The notes beneath the pieces are model-generated. The model worked only from the letters and a program-made list of their open reading frames with translations, searched no databases and had not been told where the DNA came from. A DNA stretch of 37,081 nt, taken from Rhodobacterales bacterium. Lineage in GTDB: Bacteria > Pseudomonadota > Alphaproteobacteria > Rhodobacterales > Rhodobacteraceae. The stretch spans positions 1 through 37,081 of the forward strand of contig JAPLPF010000120.1 in the NCBI GenBank assembly GCA_026400325.1. Reading direction: 5' to 3'. Made by a program: the position numbers and the translations under genes. Every line of letters begins with the position of its first letter. Position 1 is the first letter of the stretch. Positions 23,997 to 32,050 of the stretch are shown here, in pieces.

Positions 23997-24899
23997 ATGA
24001 CCGGCAGTCTTTGGGTTCTGGCCACGCTGATCGCCGCCGCAGCCCAGACCGCCCGCAACGCCGCCCAGTCGGGGCTGACCGCGAAGATCGGCACCCTTGG
24101 GGCCACACAGGTCCGCTTTGTGTTCGGCCTGCCCTTTGCGGTGCTGTTCCTGTGGATCGCCACGCTGGGGACGGGTGAGGGAGTGCCCACCCTGACTGGT
24201 CCCAGCCTTGCCTACACGGCCCTGGGTGCCGTGTCGCAGATCGGGGCGACGGCCCTGATGCTGGTCACGATGAAATCCCGGTCCTTCGCCGTGACAACGG
24301 CGTGGATCAAGACCGAGCCGGTGATGGTCGCCCTCCTCGCCACGGTGCTGATCGGCGATCCGCTTACCGGGATGAAACTTCTGGCCATCATCGTCGCCAC
24401 CGCCGGGGTCGTGATCCTGTCGACAAAACCCGAGACGACCAAGGGCATGCTCCGCGACTGGACCCCCGCCGCAAGCGGCATTCTTGCCGGGCTTCTCTTC
24501 GGCATCGCCGCCATCGGCTTTCGCGGCGGCATCATCAACCTGCCCGAGGGCAGCTTCCTGATCCGCGCCTCCACCATCCTCCTGCTCAGCCTGGCGCTGC
24601 AAAGCGCGATCCTGCTGTGCTGGCTGGCACTGTTCGACCGCCGCGCACTGACCGCGTCCTTCGGCGTCTGGCGCACCTCGCTGCTGGCGGGCTTCCTTGG
24701 CGCTTTTGCCTCGCAGTTCTGGTTCATCGGCTTTTCGCTGACCTCAGCCGCCAACGTCCGCACTTTGGCGCTGGTCGAGGTGCTGATGGCGCTGGGCGTC
24801 TCGGCCTTCGTGTTTCGCCAGCCGATCAGCGCACGGCAGAAGGTGGGAATGGCGGTGATCGTTCTGGGTGTGGGCTTGCTGCTGAACACCCAGCTTTAG
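23997..24899 (+). CDS. DMT-family (EamA) transporter
   Basis: This is a ten-helix inner-membrane transporter of the drug/metabolite superfamily. The 300-residue product shows two EamA repeats. The first (residues about 1-140) ends with IKTEPVMVALLATVLIGD and AGVVILSTKPE. The second (about 155-298) ends with LALVEVLMALGVSAFVFRQPIS and VLGVGLLLNTQL. The substrate cannot be told from sequence. Its ATG follows the hemE stop with no gap, so it is co-transcribed with hemE, but no specific tetrapyrrole role is shown. It overlaps the convergent sixA end by four bases. Confidence 0.88.
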   Translation: MTGSLWVLATLIAAAAQTARNAAQSGLTAKIGTLGATQVRFVFGLPFAVLFLWIATLGTGEGVPTLTGPSLAYTALGAVSQIGATALMLVTMKSRSFAVTTAWIKTEPVMVALLATVLIGDPLTGMKLLAIIVATAGVVILSTKPETTKGMLRDWTPAASGILAGLLFGIAAIGFRGGIINLPEGSFLIRASTILLLSLALQSAILLCWLALFDRRALTASFGVWRTSLLAGFLGAFASQFWFIGFSLTSAANVRTLALVEVLMALGVSAFVFRQPISARQKVGMAVIVLGVGLLLNTQL

Positions 24900-25399
24900 G
24901 CCACGATCTCGCTTGGCACGATGAAATCGACGGTCACCCCGCTGCCGAAGGTGACCTGCCCCCACTCTGCCACGTCGAAATCGACGACAAGCGTGGCCCC
25001 GGTCGGATAGCGACCGAATTCCGCACTGACCGGCGGATGCGCCACCAGCCGGGCCGCGAATTCGGCGATGCCGGGGTTGTGGCCGATCATCATCACCGTG
25101 TCGGCCCTGGCATGGCGCAGGACCGCCATCATCACATCCGGCCCGGCATGATAGAGCGCGGGCTTCAGCTCCAGCACCGGCGCGCCGGTCAGGGCGGGGG
25201 CGATGCCAGAGAATGTCTTGCGGGTGCGCAGGCTGTCGGAACACAGCACTTCGTCCGGGACATAATCACGGCTGGCCAGCCATTGGCCAAGGTCCGCTGC
25301 CGCCACCTTGCCCCGGTCATTGAGGGGTCGGTCATGGTCCGGGGTCAGCGGATCATCCCATGAAGATTTTGCATGTCGCGTCAGGATCAACCGCTTCAT
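24896..25399 (-). CDS. sixA: phosphohistidine phosphatase SixA-type (histidine phosphatase family)
   Basis: SixA-type proteins are small histidine phosphatases that dephosphorylate phosphohistidine on phosphotransfer proteins. The 167-residue product opens MKRLILTRHAKSSW with the catalytic RHAK, then RPLNDRGKVAA, CSDSLRTRKT and the second histidine in MMIGHNPGIAEFA. The start at 25399 overlaps the stop of the upstream ferredoxin-like gene as ATGA, so translation is coupled. It is the last gene of the minus-strand MORN / desaturase / ferredoxin / SixA cluster. The physiological substrate here is unknown. Confidence 0.9.
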   Translation of the reverse strand: MKRLILTRHAKSSWDDPLTPDHDRPLNDRGKVAAADLGQWLASRDYVPDEVLCSDSLRTRKTFSGIAPALTGAPVLELKPALYHAGPDVMMAVLRHARADTVMMIGHNPGIAEFAARLVAHPPVSAEFGRYPTGATLVVDFDVAEWGQVTFGSGVTVDFIVPSEIVA

Positions 25400-26088
25400 T
25401 TGTGAAACTGCCCCATGTGATAGGCCGACTGTTCCGGCAGTCTTGCATAGGACTGCGACACCGGGCAAGCGCGGCGCACAAGGCAGCCACCGGTCAGGCA
25501 GTCCTGCCCCTCGGGCCGGTTCAGAAAGGCGTGGCAGGCGGGAAGGTCATAGCCTGACCGGGTCAGCGCCCGGGGTGGGCAGGCGTGACGGCAGGGTTCT
25601 GCGCAACCCTGGCATGGGCTGACCAGGGGTGGCGGTATGGCGACGGCCTCCTTCAGGGCCAGCGCCCCGCGAAAGCTGACCAGCAGACCCTGATCGGCGT
25701 GAACCAGCAGACGAACGGGGCTTTCCCAGACCCGCCCCGTCCGCAGCGCCCATTTCTGGAATGGCTGGTAAGGTGCCCCGCCAAAGGGAAACAGCGCCTT
25801 TGCCCCCAGATCGCAGGCCAATTGTCCGATCACACGCCGCGACCAGCGGTCCACCGGGTCGGGCTTGCTGTCCAGCCTCTCGGGCTGGCTTTGCAGATGC
25901 GCCCAGAAGCCGGGCTCGGATGGGCCCAACATCAGAAGCGTGCGTGTGCCCTTGGGAAAACCTTCCTCGTCCTCGGCCACTGCAAAGCCGCCAAGCACCT
26001 CCAGTTGGTGTGCTGCCAGACGGTCCGCTAGCGGCGGAACGGCAGCATCAGGGCCCAGCCCAGGTTTGCCGGTCGTTCGTCCTGCCAT
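25396..26088 (-). CDS. ferredoxin-like iron-sulfur protein with eight C-terminal cysteines
   Basis: The C-terminal part has two cysteine sets for [4Fe-4S] clusters: CQGCAEPCRHACP (C-x2-C-x3-C-x3-CP), and C in LPACHAF with DCLTGGCLVRRACP. This echoes the ferredoxin module of QueG-like enzymes, but the rest (VLGGFAVAEDEEG, LLMLGPSEPGFWAHL, DRWSRRVIGQLACDLGAKALFPFGG) is a family usually labelled only ferredoxin. The start is uncertain. ATG at 26088 gives 230 residues but overlaps the preceding gene by 61 bases, and similarity seems to start about 18 residues further in, where no normal start codon exists. It is coupled to sixA by ATGA. Function unknown; an electron-transfer or reductase partner is a guess. 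Confidence 0.75.
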   Translation of the reverse strand: MAGRTTGKPGLGPDAAVPPLADRLAAHQLEVLGGFAVAEDEEGFPKGTRTLLMLGPSEPGFWAHLQSQPERLDSKPDPVDRWSRRVIGQLACDLGAKALFPFGGAPYQPFQKWALRTGRVWESPVRLLVHADQGLLVSFRGALALKEAVAIPPPLVSPCQGCAEPCRHACPPRALTRSGYDLPACHAFLNRPEGQDCLTGGCLVRRACPVSQSYARLPEQSAYHMGQFHK

Positions 26089-26819
26089 TCCAGCCCCACC
26101 GTCATATTTGCCTGTCCCGCTTCCGGGTCTGGCACATACGTGCGGAAGATGCGGTCCCAAAGCGACAAGGCAAACCCGAAATTGCTGTCATGCTCGTTTC
26201 GCCGCACCGAATGATGGATCCGGTGCATGTCAGGCGTCACCAGCACCAGCCGCAGCGACCGGTCCAGCCAGGCCGGCAGACGCAGATTGGCATGGGTGAA
26301 CAGGGCGGTTGCGTTCAGGATGACCTCGAACGCCAGCACGGCAAGGGCGGCTGGCCCGAGGACATAGACCAGCCCCAGCTTCAGGGCGGCCGAGGCGATG
26401 ATCTCGACCGGGTGAAAGCGCAGGGCCGTTGTCACGTCAAGATCGCGGTCGGCATGATGGACGCGGTGGAACCGCCAGAAGACCGGCACCTTGTGCGTCA
26501 CAAGGTGCTGCGCCCAGATCGCAAGGTCCAGCAGAAGGACCGCCAGCACGCCTTCAAGCCAGAGGGGCCAGTCAAGGTGATTGAACAGGCCGACGCCCAG
26601 CCGCCCGGCATCGACCGCTGCCGCGACGGCAAGGATCGGCACCAGAATCGCAAGCGCGCGCAAGGCCAGGCTGTCGATGATCGCGAAGGCAAGGTTGGTC
26701 ATCCAGCGTCCGGGCCGGGGCTGGACGAGGGGGCGGCGTGGAAGCCACCGTTCCAGCCCGGCAAGCAGCGCGAAACAGCCCAGAAAGACCGACAGGCGGA
26801 TCAGCAGTTCGTTCGCCAT
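26028..26819 (-). CDS. sterol desaturase / fatty acid hydroxylase family protein
   Basis: This is an integral-membrane di-iron enzyme of the fatty acid hydroxylase superfamily. The 263-residue product has hydrophobic segments near residues 5-22, 40-70 and 85-105. The histidine boxes follow: HLVTHKVPVFWRFHRVHHAD, LRFHPVE, and HRIHHSVRRNEHDSNFG near the C-terminus. These should ligate the diiron centre on the cytoplasmic face. The substrate is not predictable; bacterial members hydroxylate varied lipids and carotenoids. The start has AAAGG. It lies 40 bases after the MORN gene and overlaps the ferredoxin-like gene, a possible electron donor by context only. Confidence 0.9.
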   Translation of the reverse strand: MANELLIRLSVFLGCFALLAGLERWLPRRPLVQPRPGRWMTNLAFAIIDSLALRALAILVPILAVAAAVDAGRLGVGLFNHLDWPLWLEGVLAVLLLDLAIWAQHLVTHKVPVFWRFHRVHHADRDLDVTTALRFHPVEIIASAALKLGLVYVLGPAALAVLAFEVILNATALFTHANLRLPAWLDRSLRLVLVTPDMHRIHHSVRRNEHDSNFGFALSLWDRIFRTYVPDPEAGQANMTVGLEWQDERPANLGWALMLPFRR

Positions 26820-26859
26820 GTTAACCTTTTCGCGAAGCGCAGGAAAAAGCCAGGGTGTC

Positions 26860-28383
26860 CTAGGGCGTCAGCGGGACGTCTGGCAGCGGGTCCGCAGGCG
26901 GTTCCGGCGCGGCTGTCGTGCCATCGGCAGGCAGGTCGGTCGCCGGGTCAGGGTCTGCGCCAGTTTCTGCACCAGCAACAGGTTCGGGTTCCGGCGGGGC
27001 CGTCAGGATGCCGCTTTGCCAGATGCCAGTTGCAACGTCACCGCTTGCATAGGTCAGGGTGCCTTGCCCTTCGCGCAGACCGGCCTTGAAGGTGCCGGCA
27101 TAGACATCGCCCGATGGGTAGGTTGCCACGCCCTGCCCCTCGATCTTGCCCGCCACCCATGTCCCGACATAGCGAAAGCCGTCGGTGGTGGAAAACTCGC
27201 CGTCGCCATCGCGCAGGCCGGCCTTGAAGCTGCCCTTGTAAAGGCTGCCGTCGGGGTAGACCGCCGCGCCGACGCCATCGCGCTGGCCGTCCACCCAGTC
27301 CCCCTCATAGCGGTAGCCATCGGGCAATGTCATGGTCCCGGTGCCCTGCGGCAGGGCGTTGCGGAACGCACCCTCGTAAACCCGGCCATCGGCATAGGCA
27401 GCGCGGCCCTGTCCGCTGATCAGGCCCTTGTCCCAGTTGCCCTGATAGGTCGATCCATCCGGATAGGTGATCGCGCCCTGGCCCTGCGGCTGGTCGGCCA
27501 GCATGGCCCCCACATAGACCGACCCATCGGGATAGGTGATGGACCCCGTCCCCTCCATCCGGCCTTCGACCCAGTTGCCCTCGTAGCGAAACCCGTCGGC
27601 GGCGGTGAAGATGCCCTGGCCGTGGCGACGGTCCTTGACCCAGCCGCCGTCATAGACATCACCGTTCTTGTGGGTCAGGCGTCCCTGGCCTTCGCGCTGG
27701 CCATTGACGAAAGCGCCTTCGTAGATGTCGCCGTTCGGCTGGACCAGGCGGCCCTGACCGCTGATCTGACCGTCGGCCCAGTCGCCGTCATAGATCAGCC
27801 CGTCGGGCATGGTCAGCTTGCCCGTTCCTGCACGCTGGCCCTTGACCAGCATCCCGTCATAGGCGGCCCCGTCGGGATAGGTGATCCGGCCGGTGCCTTC
27901 CTTGACGCCCAGCACCCACTGGCCTTCGTAGGTATAGCCTGAGGGGTTGGTCAGCTTGCCCTTGCCATTGTGCTGGCCGCGGGTGAAGCCGCCTTCATAG
28001 ACAGCGCCATTCACATAGACCGCCTTGCCCTGGCCGGTCATCTGACCCTGCACCCAGTCGCCCTCATAGGTCTGCCCGTCCGGGGCGGTGATCTTGCCGA
28101 TCCCGTCGGGCTGGCCCTGCAGAAACGCCCCTTCATAGACCGAGCCGTTGGGATAGCGGGCGGTGCCCTGGCCGGTGATCTCGCCCTCGATCCAGTCGCC
28201 GGTGTATTCAAAGCCCGACGGAAGGCGATAGGTGCCCGTCCCGTGCTGGCGGCCGTTCAGGAACGTGCCCTCGTAGATCGATCCGTCGTCATACTGTTTG
28301 GTGATGACCTCGCCATCCTGCGCAAAGGCCGGATTGGCGGCCGCCAGGGCAGACAGGCAAAGGGCAAGGGCAAGGCGGCGCAT
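26860..28383 (-). CDS. secreted MORN-repeat protein with 19 repeats
   Basis: The 507-residue product has a signal peptide (MRRLALALCLSALAAANPAFA, cleaved near residue 21). Nineteen MORN-type repeats follow, each exactly 23 residues (residues 31-467, consensus YPDGxxYEGxWxxGxxxGxGxxT), then an acidic Pro/Ala/Glu tail. MORN repeats form an elongated beta-sheet scaffold that binds proteins or lipids. Repeats alternate between a Phe-type (YEGxF) and a Trp-type (YEGxW) position, and the alternation slips between repeats 10 and 11. With an export signal and no membrane anchor, a periplasmic or surface scaffold is likely. The start at 28383 follows AGGGA. It heads the minus-strand cluster. Confidence 0.9.
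   Translation of the reverse strand: MRRLALALCLSALAAANPAFAQDGEVITKQYDDGSIYEGTFLNGRQHGTGTYRLPSGFEYTGDWIEGEITGQGTARYPNGSVYEGAFLQGQPDGIGKITAPDGQTYEGDWVQGQMTGQGKAVYVNGAVYEGGFTRGQHNGKGKLTNPSGYTYEGQWVLGVKEGTGRITYPDGAAYDGMLVKGQRAGTGKLTMPDGLIYDGDWADGQISGQGRLVQPNGDIYEGAFVNGQREGQGRLTHKNGDVYDGGWVKDRRHGQGIFTAADGFRYEGNWVEGRMEGTGSITYPDGSVYVGAMLADQPQGQGAITYPDGSTYQGNWDKGLISGQGRAAYADGRVYEGAFRNALPQGTGTMTLPDGYRYEGDWVDGQRDGVGAAVYPDGSLYKGSFKAGLRDGDGEFSTTDGFRYVGTWVAGKIEGQGVATYPSGDVYAGTFKAGLREGQGTLTYASGDVATGIWQSGILTAPPEPEPVAGAETGADPDPATDLPADGTTAAPEPPADPLPDVPLTP
26983..28293 (-). repeat. tandem 69-bp units encoding the MORN repeats
   Basis: Nineteen diverged in-frame units of 69 bp encode the repeats, without insertions. 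At the protein level the better period is two units (138 bp) because Phe- and Trp-type repeats alternate. Confidence 0.85.
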
Positions 28384-28519
28384 CGGCGAATCCCTGGCTG
28401 GGTCTGGGCGAAGGTAAGGAGTGCGGCGAGATGTGACAAGCAGCGCCACCGACACGGGACCGCGGGCGTTTTCACTTCGTCGTCAGTCTGATAGAACGAT
28501 GCGGCAGATGGAGGCCACG

Positions 28520-30184
28520 ATGACCGACACGTTCCAACTGATGCTTGCGCAGCTGAACCCGACCGTGGGGGACATCTCTGGCAACATCGCCAAGGCCCGC
28601 GCCGCCTGGGAGGCGGGCCGGGACGCTGGGGCCGACATGGTTGCCCTGACCGAGATGTTCGTGACCGGCTATCAGACGCAGGACCTGATCCTGAAGCCCG
28701 CGTTCGTGTCGGCGGCGATGGCCGCGGTCGAGGCTTTGGCCGTGGAGTGCGCGGACGGCCCGGCGCTGGGCATCGGCGGACCGGTGCGGGCGGGCGGGCA
28801 GCTTTACAACGGCTACTATGTGCTGGAGGGCGGGCGCGTCCATGCCCGTGTCTTGAAGCATCACCTGCCAAACGATGCCGTCTTCGACGAAAAGCGGGTG
28901 TTTGCCTCGGCGGATGTCCACGGGCCCTATGTGGTCAAGGGCGTGCGCATCGGCACCCCGATCTGCGAGGATGCCTGGCACCCGGACGTGGTCGAGACGC
29001 TGGCCGAGACGGGGGCCGAGATCCTGCTGATCCCGAACGGCAGCCCCTATCACCGGGGCAAGCCGAACCTGCGGCTGAACCTGATGGTGTCGCGCGTGGT
29101 CGAGACGGGTCTGCCCCTGGTCTATCTGAACATGGTGGGCGGGCAGGACGACCAGGTGTTTGACGGCTCCAGCATGGTCTTGAACCCCGGCGGGCGGCTG
29201 GTGGCGCAGTTGCCGCAGTTTGATGAGACGCTGGTGATGACCACCTTCCGTCGCGGGGCCGAGGGGTGGATCGCCGACCCCGGCGTGATCAGTGAAATCC
29301 CGCCCATCGGCGAAGCGGACTATCGCGCCTGCGTCATGGCGCTTGGCGACTACATACGCAAATGCGGGTTCAAGGCGGCGCTTCTGGGCCTGTCGGGCGG
29401 GATCGACAGCGCCATTGTCGCAGCGATGGCGGTGGATGCGCTGGGGCCCGGGAACGTGCGCTGCGTGATGTTGCCGTCGGAGTTCACGTCTGCCCATTCG
29501 CTAGAGGATGCGGCAGCGGCGGCCCGGGCGCTGGGCTGTCGGTTGGACACCGTGCCGATAGGCGGCGCTCAAGCCGCGGTGGGGGCGGCATTGGAGCCCC
29601 TCTTCGCAGGCACAGAAGCCGGGATCACCGAGGAAAACATCCAAAGCCGCCTGCGCGGCGTGATGCTGATGGCGCTGTCGAACAAGTTCGGCGAGATGCT
29701 GCTGACCACTGGCAACAAGTCGGAAATGGCGGTGGGGTATTGCACGATCTATGGCGACATGAACGGCGGCTATAACCCGGTCAAGGACATGTACAAGACC
29801 CGGATGTTCCTGACCGCCCGCTGGCGGAACGAGAATCATCGGACTTGGATGAAGGGTCCGCCGGGAGAGGTGATCCCGCAGCGGATCATCGACAAGCCAC
29901 CGTCAGCCGAGTTGCGCGCCAACCAGCGCGATGATGACAGCCTGCCGCCCTATGAGGTGCTGGACGCGATCCTTGAAGGGTTGGTGGAAAGGGAATTGTC
30001 AGTGGCCGAGATCGTGGCGCTGGGCTTTGACCGGGCGGTGGTGAAGAAGGTGGAGCATCTGCTTTACCTTGCCGAATACAAGCGGTTCCAGTCGGCACCG
30101 GGGGTGCGGCTGACGCAAAAGGCGTTCTGGCTGGACCGCCGCTATCCCATCGCCAACCGCTGGCGGGACGACAGCGGTGCGTGA
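28520..30184 (+). CDS. nadE: glutamine-dependent NAD+ synthetase
   Basis: NadE amidates nicotinic acid adenine dinucleotide to NAD+, using ammonia released from glutamine. The 554-residue product is the two-domain form. The N-terminal nitrilase-type glutaminase has E45 (ALTEMFVTG), K113 (VLKHHLPNDAVFDEKR) and nucleophile C149 (TPICEDAWHP). The C-terminal synthetase has the P-loop LSGGIDSA (residues 291-298), TTGNKSEMAVGY and NPVKDMYKT. The start at 28520 has GGAGG seven bases upstream. The next small gene overlaps its last eight bases. Confidence 0.96.
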   Translation: MTDTFQLMLAQLNPTVGDISGNIAKARAAWEAGRDAGADMVALTEMFVTGYQTQDLILKPAFVSAAMAAVEALAVECADGPALGIGGPVRAGGQLYNGYYVLEGGRVHARVLKHHLPNDAVFDEKRVFASADVHGPYVVKGVRIGTPICEDAWHPDVVETLAETGAEILLIPNGSPYHRGKPNLRLNLMVSRVVETGLPLVYLNMVGGQDDQVFDGSSMVLNPGGRLVAQLPQFDETLVMTTFRRGAEGWIADPGVISEIPPIGEADYRACVMALGDYIRKCGFKAALLGLSGGIDSAIVAAMAVDALGPGNVRCVMLPSEFTSAHSLEDAAAAARALGCRLDTVPIGGAQAAVGAALEPLFAGTEAGITEENIQSRLRGVMLMALSNKFGEMLLTTGNKSEMAVGYCTIYGDMNGGYNPVKDMYKTRMFLTARWRNENHRTWMKGPPGEVIPQRIIDKPPSAELRANQRDDDSLPPYEVLDAILEGLVERELSVAEIVALGFDRAVVKKVEHLLYLAEYKRFQSAPGVRLTQKAFWLDRRYPIANRWRDDSGA

Positions 30185-30557
30185 GGCTGAAATCACCGTT
30201 TTCAACCGGTACCGGTTTCTTGCGCCACGCGAAAAGTTCCTTGCTGCCGTCGCCGCGCTGGCGCAACGGGTCGAGGGTGAGGGGCATCCCGGCGTGCTGG
30301 ATTACCGTTTCTACCTTTCGGCAGCAAAGGCTGAGGGTCGCGCAGTGGTGCGCTACCGCGACGCGGACGCCTGGGTCGGGCATCACGAGATCATCATGGC
30401 CTGGCCCGAGATGGCCGCCTTTCGGGCGGTGGCCGCACTGGAACAGGTCGACCTGCACGGCGCGATCACTCTCGCGATGCGGGACTGGATCGACCGCATG
30501 GGCCTGACCGACAAGGTAATGTCTACCGGCGCGTCGGTCGCGGGGTTTGGACGGTAG
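30177..30557 (+). CDS. hypothetical protein overlapping the nadE end (GTG start)
   Basis: I do not recognise a family with certainty. The 126-residue product starts at GTG 30177 and overlaps nadE by eight bases, so coupling is likely. Its alpha/beta character (EITVFNRYRFLAPREKFLAAVAALAQRV, GVLDYRFYLSAAKAEGRAVVRYRDADAWVGHHEIIM, FRAVAALEQVDLHGAI) resembles a ferredoxin-like dimeric alpha/beta-barrel of the monooxygenase-like group. That is fold-level inference only. No catalytic residues can be named. Confidence 0.65.
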   Translation: MREAEITVFNRYRFLAPREKFLAAVAALAQRVEGEGHPGVLDYRFYLSAAKAEGRAVVRYRDADAWVGHHEIIMAWPEMAAFRAVAALEQVDLHGAITLAMRDWIDRMGLTDKVMSTGASVAGFGR

Positions 30558-30596
30558 AGGCGCGTCTGCGGGGCGAGGGGGGGGAAAGGCACAGGC

Positions 30597-31106
30597 CTAG
30601 AACGGCAGTCCAAGCTCCAGCGCCAGAAGGCCGGCCGTGGCGATGGTGACCCAGACCCAGACCGGGGTGACCAGCCGCGCGGCCAGATGCGATGCCGGAC
30701 GGCAAAGACCTTCGGTGATGACGGCGGCCAGGATGACGGCGACATTTCCGACGACGGCAAACAGCGGCTCGGTCAGGCCGGCCCCGACGATCGGGTACAG
30801 GCAGCACAGGCAAAGGAGCGCAAGGACTGCAGCTCCGGGCCGGGTCATCTCTGGCTTTGCCCGCTGGACCAGCCAGAAGGCGGCGCCCAGCCCCGCGAAA
30901 AGCCCGATCCAGACGAACGGCACGATCCGCGAGATCAGCGCACCCAGGGGACCGGTGCCGGGCAGGGCGTTGTCGATGCTGCCCTCACCGCCGGGCAGAA
31001 GGACAATCAGCGTCACGCTGACCAATGTGGCCAGAGCAACCGCGCACAGGACGCAGATGACCAGCCCGACGGGCGTGGGTGACAGTGGCAAGAGCTGAGT
31101 CCTCAT
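30597..31106 (-). CDS. TspO/MBR-like membrane protein
   Basis: The 169-residue product has five hydrophobic segments (near residues 13-35, 55-80, 90-108, 112-130 and 140-163). The spacing recalls TspO/MBR proteins: PFVWIGLFAGLGAAFWLVQR, then a middle helix pair, then ARLVTPVWVWVTIATAGLLA near the end. TspO proteins bind tetrapyrroles and in Rhodobacter help regulate pigment genes. Similarity here is distant, so this is a tentative family call. Its ATG overlaps the stop of the mipA-like gene (ATGA), so the pair is translated together. Confidence 0.55.
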   Translation of the reverse strand: MRTQLLPLSPTPVGLVICVLCAVALATLVSVTLIVLLPGGEGSIDNALPGTGPLGALISRIVPFVWIGLFAGLGAAFWLVQRAKPEMTRPGAAVLALLCLCCLYPIVGAGLTEPLFAVVGNVAVILAAVITEGLCRPASHLAARLVTPVWVWVTIATAGLLALELGLPF

Positions 31107-31936
31107 CTGAACCGCCAGGTCACGCCGATGCCGACGAAGGCCTGCTCGGCCCGGCCACGGTCGGCGACCACCGGGCTGTCCGCCGCATCCCCCAAAAGCG
31201 TGCTGAACCCTGCGGACAGGTCGACCGCCAGCCGGTCATTGACCGCGTAGGACGCAAAGGCCCCAAGGCCCGCGTCCCGCACCCCGCCTCCGGCCTGAAA
31301 GCGGGCAAGACCAGTGGCCGCGGCATCGGCAGACGAGACGCCGAAGAAGGCATTGGTATAGTCCGCGTCTCCGGCGGCAAGAGTAACCCCGCCGCCGACA
31401 GTCCAGCGACCAAGCGGCTTGACCAGCCCGATCTCGGCTTCGGCCAGAAGACCCTCATGCCCGCCGTCCAGACCCTGCACGACCGAAAGCCGCGCCGACA
31501 GCAGCAGGGGATCACCGCCTGCCGCGGCAAGGACCGGAACGGCCGCTTCGAGAAATCCCCCGGCCTCGAACGAAGCTTCGACTGGTGCCATGCGGGACAC
31601 CACGGGATCCTTGACCTTGCTGCCATCGTTGCGGCCGCCATCATAGCGCAGGATCGGTCCCCAGCCGATGACCCCGTTCGCGGCACCGAAGGCGCGGGAA
31701 AGGTCGACCTCGACCCCCTGGCCGTTGTTGCGAAAAGTGAACCGATCCGTCGTGATGGCCACGGAAAACAGCGGCGCGATCTCGGTATCATCCGACCCGA
31801 GGTAATCTGGTGAAACCCCTATGGCCGCACCAAGCTCGGTCTTGGGAAAGGTGCTGCCCTCTGCCAGCGCCGTTGTGCCGGGCAAGCAGAAGCCGATTGC
31901 CATGCCAAAGGCATAGCATCTTGTTCTTGCGATCAT
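31103..31936 (-). CDS. MipA/OmpV-family outer membrane protein
   Basis: MipA/OmpV proteins are outer-membrane beta-barrels, some scaffolding peptidoglycan synthesis and others linked to osmotic or antimicrobial stress. The 277-residue product has a signal peptide ending TTALA, then GAAIGVSPDYLGSDDTEIAPLFSV, the typical OmpV opening. Amphipathic strands follow (VGWGPILRYDGGRNDGS-type, FASYAVNDRLAVDLSAGFSTLLGDAADS). It ends in an aromatic-type terminal strand (FVGIGVTWRFR). The start at 31936 has AAGGA about ten bases upstream. It is divergent from a MarR-type regulator that may control it. Confidence 0.8.
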   Translation of the reverse strand: MIARTRCYAFGMAIGFCLPGTTALAEGSTFPKTELGAAIGVSPDYLGSDDTEIAPLFSVAITTDRFTFRNNGQGVEVDLSRAFGAANGVIGWGPILRYDGGRNDGSKVKDPVVSRMAPVEASFEAGGFLEAAVPVLAAAGGDPLLLSARLSVVQGLDGGHEGLLAEAEIGLVKPLGRWTVGGGVTLAAGDADYTNAFFGVSSADAAATGLARFQAGGGVRDAGLGAFASYAVNDRLAVDLSAGFSTLLGDAADSPVVADRGRAEQAFVGIGVTWRFR

Positions 31937-32006
31937 TTTTTGCGTTTTCCTTCTGCTGAAGGGTCTTTTCAGTCGTCCCGTCCGTGATAGGCTTTGGCTT
32001 CAGAAG

Positions 32007-32034
32007 CGAGAAGACTTTTGTCTCTTCATTCTCG
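32007..32034. promoter_or_regulatory. imperfect inverted repeat between mipA-like gene and marR-type gene
   Basis: CGAGAAGAC (32007-32015), TTTT, GTCTCTTCATTCTCG (32020-32034): inner AGAC/GTCT and outer CGAGAA/TTCTCG arms are complementary with unpaired bases between. Location just before the MarR-type start makes it an operator candidate. It is not a canonical MarR box. Confidence 0.3.
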
Positions 32035-32050
32035 GGAAGTGAGAGAGTTC

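Noticed and set aside
25761-27089. Long plus-strand open frame across the minus-strand cluster
   Set aside because: It is antisense to three well-supported genes and has no similarity I can recognise.
26983-28293. Regular 69-bp repeats considered as a CRISPR-like array
   Set aside because: The repeats are coding, diverged, without spacers, and encode perfect 23-residue MORN units.
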